A DNA stretch of 64,000 nt. Source: Asparagopsis taxiformis (taxonomy: Eukaryota; Rhodophyta; Florideophyceae; Bonnemaisoniales; Bonnemaisoniaceae). The stretch is from assembly GCA_030407315.1 (NCBI GenBank), contig JALQPE010000012.1, forward strand, positions 248,001 to 312,000. The letters run 5' to 3'. Each line of letters starts with the position of its first letter. Positions within the stretch are counted from its first letter, which is position 1. The translations under genes and the position numbers were made by a program. Positions 33,001 through 42,054 of the stretch are shown one piece after another. The notes below the pieces were generated by a model. The model was not told the origin of the DNA. It ran no database searches and saw only the letters and a list, made by a program, of their open reading frames with translations.

Positions 33001-33447
33001 AAACGAGTCCGTGTCTCGAATCGAAACATCCGCGCGGGAGAATACGTATTCATCGACCCGACGGACGGGACCACGAAGGGCACGAAGCTCGGAAACCACG
33101 CGTTGGGACCGTTCCGCGTACTACGTAACGACGTACGAACGTTCGTCATCCAACGAGGAGACGTAGTTGAACGTGTCAACTCGGACCGCGTTGCGTACGC
33201 GCCAACGCCGGCGAACGCGCCCCCGCCGGAGCCATACGATGCCACCGAGGCAGACCTCGACAAGAACCGCGACGGTCCGGCGTATGTAGTAGACGACCTA
33301 CTAAACCATCGCGTGAACGATGACGGCACCCTAGACTTCCTTGTGAAGTGGGTCGGGTACCGTAACCCTACGTGGGAGCCCCGCCGGAACGTATCTGAAG
33401 AGAGCGTCTCTCGATACTTCGCACGCGTGCGACGAGCAACAACGTGA
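29923..33447 (+). CDS. Pol of element A: RT, RNase H, integrase, chromodomain
   Basis: 1,174 open codons, entered by frameshift from the protease frame. RT: SSEWASPIVLVPKKDGSLRF at about residue 188 and the catalytic YLDD at 307-310. RNase H follows (PFMIDTDASAYQLGATLLQQ; TERECYSVVWAI). Integrase: HHCC finger (HHHVLAGHPGQ ... CVGCAKN), then the catalytic core with the Asp in CIDILGPL, the Asp in SDNGKQF and the Glu in NGQVERYNR. The C-terminal 50 residues are a chromodomain (DFLVKWVGYRNPTWEPRRNV), which can direct insertion to marked chromatin and places the element among chromoviruses. No frameshift or stop is seen, so the enzyme set may be active. Stop TGA at 33445-33447. Confidence 0.95.
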   Translation: MQFRHGLRIANGVVDVGPRETFSIIVSNFTKKDRELPKGTTIAYAVRSPLGIVPLKREGGEALAKVLNLPLVDATTRTTTNGLGDETPDPLVNEKGNDPATNWQSTIDLSHLDDEDLRKRINEMLATHSSMWTSGRLGEINATEHRIELEPGTRPIRSMPYRQGPALRTIAEEQITKMLNEGVIEPASSEWASPIVLVPKKDGSLRFCVDYRRLNAKTIADSYPLPRMEDCLDSLGDAAIFTTLDCNAGYWQVPVSAEDRDKTTFTSFMGTYRYVRMPFGLRNAPATFQRTLDIILSGVRWQSCLVYLDDVIVFSKDLESHLGHVDQVLSLLRAAGVTLKLTKCSFFQPRVDYLGHVITPGKLHVAARNKEAFRTATFPRDKTQCRSFLGAANVYRRFVKAYAEIARPLNTMLKKNASPDWMNPTDAQTNTFETLKTILVSPPVLHLPKAGRPFMIDTDASAYQLGATLLQQQNEDKPNEWVPIGYWSKTLNETERGYSATERECYSVVWAITSLRPYVEGQRFTVRTDHEALRWLMTLTDASGRLLRWRLRVAEFDFQVTYRPGRVHQVPDALSRVISTYDDGRPVDDDVPSYGDAVLVTARSRRQPTRNGQGRSTSARKKATNARGHEDPSNETRDERTSATTAGHDGLEFNRDASLDDVLDEEPDFLDEQRAAEDDSARVPPADVQLPIKRDELIEAQREDGFCQTILTRQSDTLDAAFFEGHDGLLRRRNPHDEERTQIVVPASLRPRLLELTHHHVLAGHPGQTRMYYTLRRTYYWPAMAADIHATVRNCVGCAKNRVKLRKRTNPLRLFPATEPLRDLCIDILGPLTKTTRGNRFILVITDRFTKLTRVVPLRNIDSANVASAFVNAWVFSYGPPRTLISDNGKQFAAKFFQRVCNEIGVTNVFTSTYHPQTNGQVERYNRTILAMLRNYVNENQNDWDRYASALTFAYNTHVHSSTGTTPFDLILTNPPPPLALHTSVTNRELPDGGGRATYVRELATTMDNAYRTLKAAQARYKRNFDKRVRVSNRNIRAGEYVFIDPTDGTTKGTKLGNHALGPFRVLRNDVRTFVIQRGDVVERVNSDRVAYAPTPANAPPPEPYDATEADLDKNRDGPAYVVDDLLNHRVNDDGTLDFLVKWVGYRNPTWEPRRNVSEESVSRYFARVRRATT

Positions 33448-36295
33448 AAGGCCACGACGGCCCCCGAAAACGCACACGAGCGTCGGGTTAAGCGCACGCG
33501 TGCGTGACGTTGCACGATGCAACAAACGAAGGCGACGAGCCGCACGAACGAGAAGCGAAGGCACAACGAGTGGCCGGGACGTCCACCCTTGCGTTGGGGG
33601 GGCGCGATGCGTGCTAGAGCCGTCGCTCTTTTCGTTTTCGACACCATACGTTGGTGGAGGCACGAGCGCCAACGAAAGATTGGACGACGAGTCCACGCGC
33701 GGACGATTCACACGATGTGAAGAGCCACGACTGGCTCGACAGTGTTGACCGTCCCACGGGCAAAGGTGACGACACCACGGGCCACGGACGGACAACACGT
33801 CAGATTTTTCGCGCGAAAAATTATACTTGGGCCAGCGGGCCATGGACGCTCGGTACGAAAAATCGGGCCGATTACAGTGCGCTAATCCGGCCAAATCTCG
33901 GGACACGCGTGCCCCGAAAATTTCGTAATTTTGGCATGTCACGTGAGCCATCGTACGTCCCCGTGGACAGCCGCTGACAACGAGTCGCATCGACCAACGA
34001 GGTCAACGCCAACAGCTCGCGAGCTAACGGCAACGTGACGCCGGAAGGCGGAGAAACGACGTAGGACGGACGCGTCCCCAACGAAGATGGCAACGGCCTC
34101 ATTACGAAACTTCCCGCACGAAGCGGAACGCAGGTACACGCTAGCCGACGAACAAGACCAACGGGTCTCAGCGCACGAAGCGCGCGAGTAAAGCGTGCGA
34201 ACGACGAGCCAACGAGGCCGCGACGACGGACGGCGAACCGAATCGCCATCGTAAGGCACGACGCCGAACACGGTAGCCACGTACGGCAACCACGGAACGA
34301 CACAACGGTGTCCTGCCACGCGGACATAACGAATGACGCGCGAAAGCGAAAAGCCCGCCGGCTAGTCGAAACGCACGAGCAAACCCGAAAGGGGTTGACC
34401 ACGTACGGTCACGAAGACTAAGACGCGCACGTCCGCGTCGCAACCGTAAAAGCTAACGAAGCTTCAACCTCGTACGCATTCGAAGGCGCACGCGCCACCG
34501 GCCACGTCGGCCAGGAGACGAGCGAGGTACGCGGACGTCGCTAACGATAACGACGTACACTACGGGTCGAACGCACGAAACGAATACGAATACGCGACGG
34601 CGTACAACCTGGTAGCCAACGTAAACGGCACAGCTGAAGGCAACGAGCCGACGAAAAACTGGCTCACGTAACAGCCTCAAACGCCCGCGGGCGTGCGAAA
34701 CGACTTCGTCAATCGCGTCCCCGTCGGGTTCGCAAGTCGAATAAACGAAACTACGCAACAGCGTAGAGGGCGAGCATTACGTATGCCCAGGTGCACGTCG
34801 CACCACATAACGGATGAGCTAACGAAACGCTCCTCGGACGCCGCGGCGAACGACGCCACCACGCGAAGCGGACTAGCGCAACGATTGCGCCACCGGCTAA
34901 CGTGAAGCCGCGGGAACGTGAAGCGCGACGGCGCTAACGGTGCTAACGGCTACACGAAAAGCCAAGCCCGCCGGCAAAGACGTTGCCAACGGAACCGCGA
35001 CGCACCACGACGCACCGCCGCGTACACGCAACGGCGTGAAAAGTCAAGCCAACTCACGCGCGAGTCGGCCCGACGTTTGGCGAATCTTCCGTCCAGCTCA
35101 TCGGAGCAAATTAAAATTGGCACCGACGTGCTACGTGCCAAAGAGCTCGAATGCTCAACGGAATTCGACACCCGACGGGGTTATCCGCACGAGAAACGAC
35201 GGCGGAAACGAATTCCGAGATAGTTACAAAATGATTCGCCACCGGCTAACGTGAAGCCGCGGGAACGTGAAGCGCGACGGCGCTAACGGTGCTAACGGCT
35301 ATACGAAAAGCCAAGCCCGCCGGCAAAGACGTTGCCAACGGAACCGCGACGCACTACGACGCACTGCCGCGTACACGCAACGGCGTGAAACGTCAAGCCA
35401 ACTCACGCGCGAGTCGGCCTGACGTTTAGCGAATTGTCCGTCCAGCTCATCGGAGCAAAATTAAAATTAGCACCGACGTGCTACGTGCCAAAGAGCTCGA
35501 ATGCTCAACGGAATTCGACACCCGACGGGGTTATCTGCACGAGAAACGACGGCGGAAACGAATTCCGAGGTAGTTACAAAATGATATCGCCACTGGCCAA
35601 CGTGAAGCCGCGGGAACGTGAAGCGCGACGGCGCTAATTACGTCAACGGCTATACGAAATGCCAAGCCCGCCGGCAACCACGTCGTCAACGGAACCGCAA
35701 CGTACTGCGACGAATTGATGCGTACACACCACGGCGTAGAACGTCAAACCGACTCACGCGCGAGTCGGTCTGACGTTCGACGAATTTTTCGCCCAGCTCA
35801 TCGGAGCAAATTAAAATTAGCACCGACGTGCTACGCGCTAAAGAGCTCGAACGCTCAACGGAAATAGACACCCGACGGGGTTATCCGAACGAGAAACGAC
35901 GGCGGAAACGATTTTCGAGTTAGTTACTAAATGATACGCACGCCAACGGGCTCTACGATCGAGGTTAACGTACCACTCGCAGTGAAAAGCCGCCGCTACG
36001 CGCCGCCGCTTTGCCGAATAGTTGCGTGTGTTACGAACCTGCCAACGGGCACGCGCCGCCGCGAACTCGAAGCACGGGCTACGTAAGCCATACGACACCC
36101 GACGGGGTAGACGCCACAACAAAAAAAATTGTGGGGAGGGGCTTAACGCTAACCCCTCCCCCGCTGCAGACGACCTGCCAAACGCGAATTACGAAGCTCA
36201 ACGGAGCCATGCGATTATGCAAAGAAACAAAACGAAGTTTACGAAGTAACACGATGCTAGAGCCGACGTGGCCTACGAACTAACCTAGGAACGAC
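33448..36295. other. Spacer between pol and antisense ORF of element A
   Basis: About 2.85 kb, GC-rich, with no convincing gene on either strand; the many frames reflect base composition. It contains the 350-bp tandem array described separately. A further CACCCGACGGGGT motif from the array recurs near 36096. Confidence 0.6.
34891..35935. repeat. Three tandem copies of a 350-bp repeat
   Basis: Units start at 34891, 35240 and 35591 (periods 349 and 351). The first two are nearly identical, the third is more diverged. Each begins CACYGGCYAACGTGAAGCCG and contains GACACCCGACGGGGTTATC. Element B has a different array in the equivalent place. Confidence 0.9.
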
Positions 36296-38480
36296 CTAGT
36301 AGCGACGAGAACGCTTGCCCGCAGGGTCATACGGACCAGGGCCTTCGCCGCGGCTATCGTGGCTGCGGCTGCGACTGGGCTGAACGAAGCCCGGCGCGTA
36401 CGGATCGACGGTCTGCGTGACCACGGGGGCTCGCTCGCGACGCGACGCGGGATCCCTAGCGTAAGGATCCGCAGTCCCGTGACTGCGCGTATCCGAAGGG
36501 TGCGCCGCCGCGTGGCCATACCCAACGGGGTTTCCGTAGCCGCCGCCACTTGCGTATCCATAGGGATCGTTACGACCACCAACGGCTGGTGCGTAACCAC
36601 GAGTCGCCGCGGCGAGACGTTCCGAAATCGCGCGCTCCGTTGCCAAGCGGGCAGTCAGGTCCAACGTCTGGGCCCTGAACTCTTCGGCTGCGCGAGCCAC
36701 GGACGTGATGAGGGAACGAATAACCCAGCCGTCCACACGAGGCGGGGCGGCCATCGACGTACCGAGAAGCCGACGGGCATCCTCATCGGAGACGCGGTCG
36801 TCCAGGCTAACGAAGCGTGGCGCGCGCTCGGCCGGCGTGGCCACATCCGAGCGACCGACACGGGCAACGTCGCCCCCTTCCGTGGCCTCGCGAGGCACAA
36901 TCTCACGAGGATCCGGCGCACGCGGCGCTTCATCCTGCTGGCCACGACGGCCAGAACGTGACCCGCGAGGTCGATTACTGCCACCGAGGCCGCTGAAGTA
37001 GCCAGAACGATTGCCACGAAGGCGTTCGGCTCGGGGAGCGTCCCGCGGTACGTACGCGCCGTCGATGCGTACCTGGACGAACTCTTGGTTGTCCCCGGTC
37101 GCGTAATCCGGGCGCACAACGCGATACTCCGGCCCCAACGCGAGGGCGCCGCGAGTCTCCGCCACCACGCCGGTGACGGAAACGAACATGTCGGAGCCTT
37201 CGACCGGCATTGCACGAAGCAATTCGTAATCTGCCAGGTAGTCCAGCGTGGACTCCGGCAGTAGGCACGCGCGCCCAAACACACGCCGCTCCACGTAAAG
37301 CGAGCAAGCGAACATCGCTGCGTGCTCAACGTCCACCGCCGTGAGGAAACGTTCCTTCACCTCCGCAGGCGCGTCCTGCATCGTTCCGGTGAAGTAATGT
37401 ACCACGCGAGGTAAGGTAATAACGTAGATGACCCGCGGGATACGGATACGCGCCTACCACGTCTGGCAGCGTCGGGAAATAATCCCTACCCGGAACACCT
37501 AGCGAGGTGGACGCGTGCGACACACGAAAGTCGTCCGCGTCGGTGTAACGGAGCGCGAAGTAGTCGTCGTACGATATGACGCGGTTGCCCATAACGCTCA
37601 ACGAGAGCGCGGTTTTCCACTCGGCACGCTGCCGCTCCGTCAATGTCCGCGGACACACGTACACGGACGCCAACGCAGTGAACGGCGGTTCCTCGGGCGT
37701 CCCCTTCCATAAGTATGCGTCCATGATGTCTACGTAGACCGCATCGTCAGCGTCGCGCAACCACGAACGGTCGCAACGAATCGACGCCGGGATCTGGTAA
37801 CGAACCGATCCCGCGGGCCCGTGGGCGAAACGACGCCCGGCACGACGCCCCCACGAATCTTCGGCTATGCGCATGTACTCGAGTACTGCGCGTGCGTCCA
37901 AGCGATCCTTGGCCAGCGTGGCCACGTCCTCGTCCGACACAGCCACCCGAGGCAGCACCGCCCACGCATGGGATAGGGAACTCGCGTCGAGTGCGACTCC
38001 GTTGCGGTCGGAGGTTCCGACGGTTCCCGCGGGGACGTCCAACCCCGACGAGTCCCGACGGGGAGACTGGGGTGAACCCTCGCGACGAGGTTCGCCAGCG
38101 CGCGACGCTGCCTCGGCACGACGTAAACGTGCGGCCGCGGCCATCGCAGCCACTCCACGACCAGAGGGCACGACCTCCGGCACTATCGGTGACTCCGGAC
38201 TCGAGACAGACGCCGCAGCGTCGCCATCAGCAGGGGCAGCGGCCCCTACAGCCTCGACAGGCGGAACGGGAGCCGTCGGGCGTGACGATGAGGCAACGGC
38301 CTGCGGAGCAACGGCTTGAACCGCCCCAACGGACGGGGCGGGCGCGACGGACGCTTCCGTCGCTGGCGGCACACCGACCCTGGCGAGGGAGGGGGCGCCC
38401 TGCGAAGGGTTCCTCGCTCCACCTCCAGCAGAGCCGGCGGGCCGCGGAGTGTTAGCATCGGTGCTACGGGTCGTAACCAT
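36296..38480 (-). pseudogene. Antisense ORF of element A (aORF), one frameshift
   Basis: Lies between integrase and 3' LTR on the strand opposite to gag-pol. I choose the ATG at 38480 because what precedes it is a pyrimidine-rich leader like those before the related ORFs of B and C. The N-terminal 200 residues are Ala/Pro/Ser-rich and probably disordered. The conserved part contains IPASIRCDRSWLRDADDAVY, matching VPANLPCDAYFLEDEAD of B/C, and after a frameshift (about 37410-37440) LPRVVHYF and MFACSLYVERRV, matching LPCVFHYA and MVACAWLHIAYVERRI. The C-terminus is Gly/Arg/Tyr-rich with RGG-like motifs. No named domain recognised. The ORF is broken here by the frame change; whether that is real or a recoding site is unknown. 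Confidence 0.65.
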
Positions 38481-38700
38481 CGTGGTTACGCTGTACGCAA
38501 TATTCACGACGAGTGCAACGAGCACAAGGACGAGAGCCACGCGGGCGAGACGAAACGAGAGAACGAGGAGAACGGAAGCAGCCAGGAGTACCCAGCGGGG
38601 GAAAAGGGAGTGCGGAAAGGAAAGGCAACGGCCTGGATGTCGATGGTGAGAGGAAGGGTGAGCGACGATCGCTAACACGTTAAGCCGCGGCTTAAATAAC
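38481..38700 (-). promoter_or_regulatory. Pyrimidine-rich leader of the element A antisense ORF
   Basis: On the minus strand this reads as C/T-rich tracts ahead of the ATG at 38480 (for example CTTTCCTTTCCGCACTCCC). The leaders of the B and C antisense ORFs have the same character, suggesting a shared promoter or 5' UTR style. Confidence 0.35.
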
Positions 38701-39064
38701 CTTCCGACGACCGTTGTCGTAATGCCCGTTGGCAGATTCACGAAATGGCCGCGGCCTGCGTGCGTATCACGCTGAATCGAAGCACACCCGCGTGGTGGAA
38801 CTGGACACTGCATTCGACTGCAGGAAACGCCTACGCGGGGCATTGACGGACGATGCCAACGGGCGGGCCTCGATGATTACGAAAGAGCCGGAGCGCACGC
38901 GCGCGCTCCGGCGCCGTGGCGATTCGATCAGCCAACCGGGCCGCGTACGTTTAAACGAGATTTTTCGGGACAACTGCCACGTCCGCAGTTGTACCCGAAG
39001 AGGCGCCACGGCCCCGTGTCTCAGGCGCGTCCTGACGGGCCTCGCGTGGCCGGGACGTCCACGT

Positions 39065-39079
39065 GTGGGGGTGGGGCTG
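39065..39079 (+). other. Polypurine-like tract of element A
   Basis: TGTGGGGGTGGGGC directly precedes the 3' LTR; it is the likely primer for plus-strand DNA synthesis. Confidence 0.6.
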
Positions 39080-39736
39080 TGTAGTATACGTGGCAATTCC
39101 GAAATTGCAAATATTTACGTTTTCCGCGGAATTCGAATTTCGGCGGACACGACCGGCTACAGCAATGCACGAACATTGCTGGCGCATGCGCGCGCGCAAC
39201 CGGCACACGTGTGCAACGAACGTACTGGCAACGGCCAACGGACCAACGGGTCCCTACGTGTGACCCACAAGGTCCTTTCCCATTCGGGGACGTTACGAGT
39301 AGTGTTTACACTGTAAAGCGATGCCATCGTGGCTATATAGGTATTGGCATCGTGCCGGGAGGGAAAGGGGAGAAGACATCGAACGAGCAACGGCTCTAGT
39401 CTACGACTGACTTCTACGTTTACGTTTTGCCTAACGAGGCTTTGTCTCCGTCGAGCTGCGTACTCCCTACCCATCGCCGCACGTAAGGCTGATTGCGTGT
39501 AGTGCCTCCAGGCTTGGTTGAGAGCGCCTCCGGTGACGTACCACCTCGTTTATTGAACGTAATCCTCGCGTGGATTGTTGCGTCGTGACGCTCGTGTCTA
39601 CTCGCTAACATATCTCTACCTTTCTACCTACCAATACAGTCAAACACCAGCGGGTGGACTGTTCGTTTCGTTTCGTAAGGACAGCGTGTCCACTAGCTCG
39701 TACCAGCTACTACTTGCAGCGAACTATCGTTCCACA
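39080..39736 (+). repeat. 3' LTR of element A (657 bp)
   Basis: Pairs with 14683-15340. TATATA box at 39334-39339. The two LTRs differ mainly in one patch near 39607-39640 (15191-15240 in the other copy) and one C/T difference soon after. Confidence 0.95.
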
Positions 39737-39741
39737 CCTCT
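39737..39741. repeat. Target-site duplication of element A, right copy (CCTCT)
   Basis: Same five bases as 14678-14682. Confidence 0.95.
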
Positions 39742-40635
39742 ATCAGGAACAAAAACCGTGCTGCAAAGATACCAAAGGAGTTTACCGAGAAAATTGGATC
39801 AGAAGACCCAGGGAGAGTGACAATTGATTCATCCAATATAGTTCTAAATTTAATATATACGTATTGCAGGATAGGGAAGCCTGAAGCTATGACGGATGAA
39901 TCAGTAGGGGCTCTCGTGAAAGGATTACGAGTCTTATGCGAAGAACGAGGTCACCGTGGGCCATGGAGTATGAATATGAGTGAAGGTTCAGCACGTGGGA
40001 ACCCTCTGATCGGAAATGAGGATATCAAGAAGCTACGAGCATCGCATAGAGTACACTTTTCGCAATCTGATAGAGCTAAGGTAAGGGCCAAGCCTCATAC
40101 AATGGGTCTAGTGTGCGCACACGCGTCCTGATTCTAGTTGGGGTGTGGATCAGAGATAGATATGCGAGATATACTGCTACACGCAATCATGATTGTAGGA
40201 ATGAATCTGGGCCTCAGCTATGATGAGGTTCGAAAGTTCACAGTATCGCATGTAACTATAGATCCGGGCCATACAGGTACAGGGAGTGTGCTACTTACAA
40301 TTACAGAGTTAATTAAAAACTCTATGAACCCCTGAGAGTATAGGCTGGAGGAGTGGCCCGGAAACTCAGGAATGCGAAGCGCTGTCGTCGCTGATCCATT
40401 AGTGGCCCCTGTATCTTGGCTGGGTATACGTGGAAATAGGCCCGGGTACTTGTTCTATACAGTAGACAAAAAGCATATGATAAGGCCGGAAGAAGCATAC
40501 CTCGTGAAGAGGTTCACAGAATTCATGCAAGAGCGTCTACGCATGTGAGGAGTCGGCCTGGGAGATCTGACTAAGTACGCGGGCCACTCATTCAAACGGG
40601 GAGCGGTTCAGTTGTACAGATCTGTAGGACCTTAA
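39742..40635 (+). pseudogene. Right part of the decayed tyrosine-recombinase gene
   Basis: One frame runs through to a TAA near 40633 with stops only at about 40129 (TGA), 40135 (TAG), 40333 (TGA) and 40546 (TGA). The N-terminal half resembles the SAM-like domain of tyrosine recombinases (VSHVTID region preceded by GMNLGLSYDEVRKFT). The C-terminal end has the hallmark H-x-x-R box, AGHSFKRGAVQLYRS. The position where the first catalytic Arg is expected (GLSYDEV) reads Ser. The terminal Tyr segment is missing. Such genes belong to DIRS/Ngaro or Crypton-type elements; I cannot tell which. It is the host locus that element A split. Confidence 0.75.
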
Positions 40636-40843
40636 CCCTGTAAGATTGATTGTACCTCCAAGGAGGATGAGTAGATAGGGATAAGGATTCGAACTCACGA
40701 GTGAGAGCGCCGATTCCACGAGGCGGAGGTCTCGTGCGATTCTGGTAGCCCGAGGGCAGTGTCGGATGGAACGATCCCTCGGAGTCCGGAAACCTGTCTC
40801 CCAACCCGGTAGCGGGTGGTAGAGCGGGGTCCAGGACGGCTGG
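40636..40843. other. Unassigned spacer
   Basis: 208 bp. A GGATTCGAACTC string near 40685 recalls a tRNA T-loop on the minus strand, but the flanking stem does not pair. Contains a GGTAGCGGGTGGTAGAGCGG stretch. Nothing else seen. Confidence 0.4.
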
Positions 40844-41011
40844 TGTAGTATACGTGGCCAATTCGAAATGGCAAATATTTACGATTTCCGCGGAATTCAA
40901 ATTTCGGCGGACCCGAGCGATAACAGCAATGCACGAACATTGCTGGCGCGTGCGCGCGCGCAACCGGCACACGTGTGCAACGAACGTACTGGCAACGGCC
41001 AACGGACCAAC
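40844..41011 (+). repeat. Truncated LTR of the element A family
   Basis: Starts TGTAGTATACGTGGCCAATT and follows the first 168 bp of the element A LTR with several substitutions. It is cut off at GGACCAAC by the start of element B. The rest of this LTR should lie beyond element B, outside the window. Confidence 0.85.
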
Positions 41012-41820
41012 TGTAGGACCAGCCGGGATGGCGGTCACTAAGAGAGTTCTAGAATCGCTTGCCTTGTCAGGGCGTGTTGAACCGTAACGCGCTCGTGAAC
41101 TTGCGTTTCGCACGTCGCTCGGTCGCGGTGGCGATCGGGTGGTACAACGGCGGAACGCGCAGGGTCGATCGCAACACGGGATTCGCGGGCCGGCGCAAGC
41201 CGTGATCTCAGGGTGAGATCACCGAGTAAACTCGAGCTCAACACGATCCACGCAGGGGTCGTAAATCCCTGGCCTAGCGGTAGGCGACGCAACGCGCGGT
41301 CTCGCGGTGCGACGCAATTCGACGGTCGGTAAACGCGGCGCGCGCGCACGTATGTCGGCGATCGTGAGCAATCCGCACGCAACGTCGTAACGCAATCGGT
41401 CCTCGCGACGCGCTCAACGCTTAACTCGTAGCTGCGAAAGTGCTGACTGTTTATTGGTAGGGTGCGAAGCCATGCGACCACTAATAGCTAACTTACTTGG
41501 GACAGGCTGTCCTTGTGTGGCCGGCCGGCGGCGGCCGCACGCTCGCACGCAAAAAGGGAAATATTTTGGGAAAAAGACTTTCGTCATAAAAAACCCAAAA
41601 AGGGAAAATAAAGGGAAATTCGCGGAAATCGCTACACGTGGCGCGGCTCGCGGTTTCGTGGCAACGTACGCGCGCACGCGCTCGCATTGACACTCCGTGA
41701 CACGTAATCAAGGCGCCACGCGTACGCTCGCTTACTAAACTAACTCAAACGGATGCTTGCGGACTAACGTAAACGCGCGCGCTCGCATCCGTTCCATCGA
41801 CCAACTTAAATTGCACCACA
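41012..41820 (-). repeat. 3' LTR of element B (809 bp)
   Basis: Begins TGTAGGACCAGCC and ends TTGCACCACA on the plus strand. The next bases CTCCCCCCGAC are the reverse complement of a polypurine tract (GTCGGGGGGAG), which fixes the LTR end and the minus orientation. It is similar throughout to 51244-52043. Confidence 0.9.
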
Positions 41821-41831
41821 CTCCCCCCGAC
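41821..41831 (-). other. Polypurine tract of element B
   Basis: GTCGGGGGGAG on the minus strand, abutting the 3' LTR. The same sequence abuts the LTR of element C at 52044. Confidence 0.85.
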
Positions 41832-41869
41832 TAACTTCACAGCGCGTCCTCGCGCGTAACGTTCTTGTG

Positions 41870-42054
41870 CACACCTTCAGCTTTCTTCTGTCTTGTTCTC
41901 CTCTTCCAATCTTCTTCTTCTCTTCCATCCTTCTACTTCTCTTCCATCTTTCTGTCTCTCTTCCATCCTTCTTCTTCATCCCGCGCACGTTCGCTCCATT
42001 ATCGCCGCACGCGCTCGCGCTTCGTGATGTCGCGCGATGATAACGCTCTGCCGG
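41870..42054 (+). promoter_or_regulatory. Pyrimidine-rich leader of the element B antisense ORF, with 28-bp duplication
   Basis: A 110-bp run of C/T tracts (TTCTTCTTCTCTTCCATCC-like) precedes the ATG. A 28-bp segment starting ATGTCGCGCGATGATAACGC is repeated at 42027 and 42055. The first ATG leads quickly to TGA; the second (42055) opens the long ORF, so I take it as the start. Confidence 0.6.

Larger units (their letters stand above)
14683..39736 (+). mobile_element. Complete Ty3/gypsy chromovirus, element A (25,054 bp with nested insert)
   Basis: Bounded by two direct LTRs that start TG and end CA and by the CCTCT target duplication. The order is 5' LTR, gag, protease, RT-RNaseH-integrase with a C-terminal chromodomain, a tandem-repeat spacer, an ORF on the opposite strand, a polypurine-like tract, and 3' LTR. 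Without the 11,070-bp transposon T1 it would be about 13,984 bp, long for the family. The LTRs are nearly identical outside one 35-bp patch, and pol is open for 1,174 codons, so the insertion is fairly recent. Gag would be open once T1 is removed. It split an older recombinase gene. Confidence 0.95.

Noticed and set aside
40138..40335. Stand-alone small gene
   Set aside because: It is in the same frame as the recombinase remnant on both sides and is only an open part of that pseudogene.
40680..40705. tRNA-like T-loop on the minus strand (GAGTTCGAATCC)
   Set aside because: The five bases on each side of the loop do not pair and no matching anticodon arm or acceptor stem is found within the expected distance.
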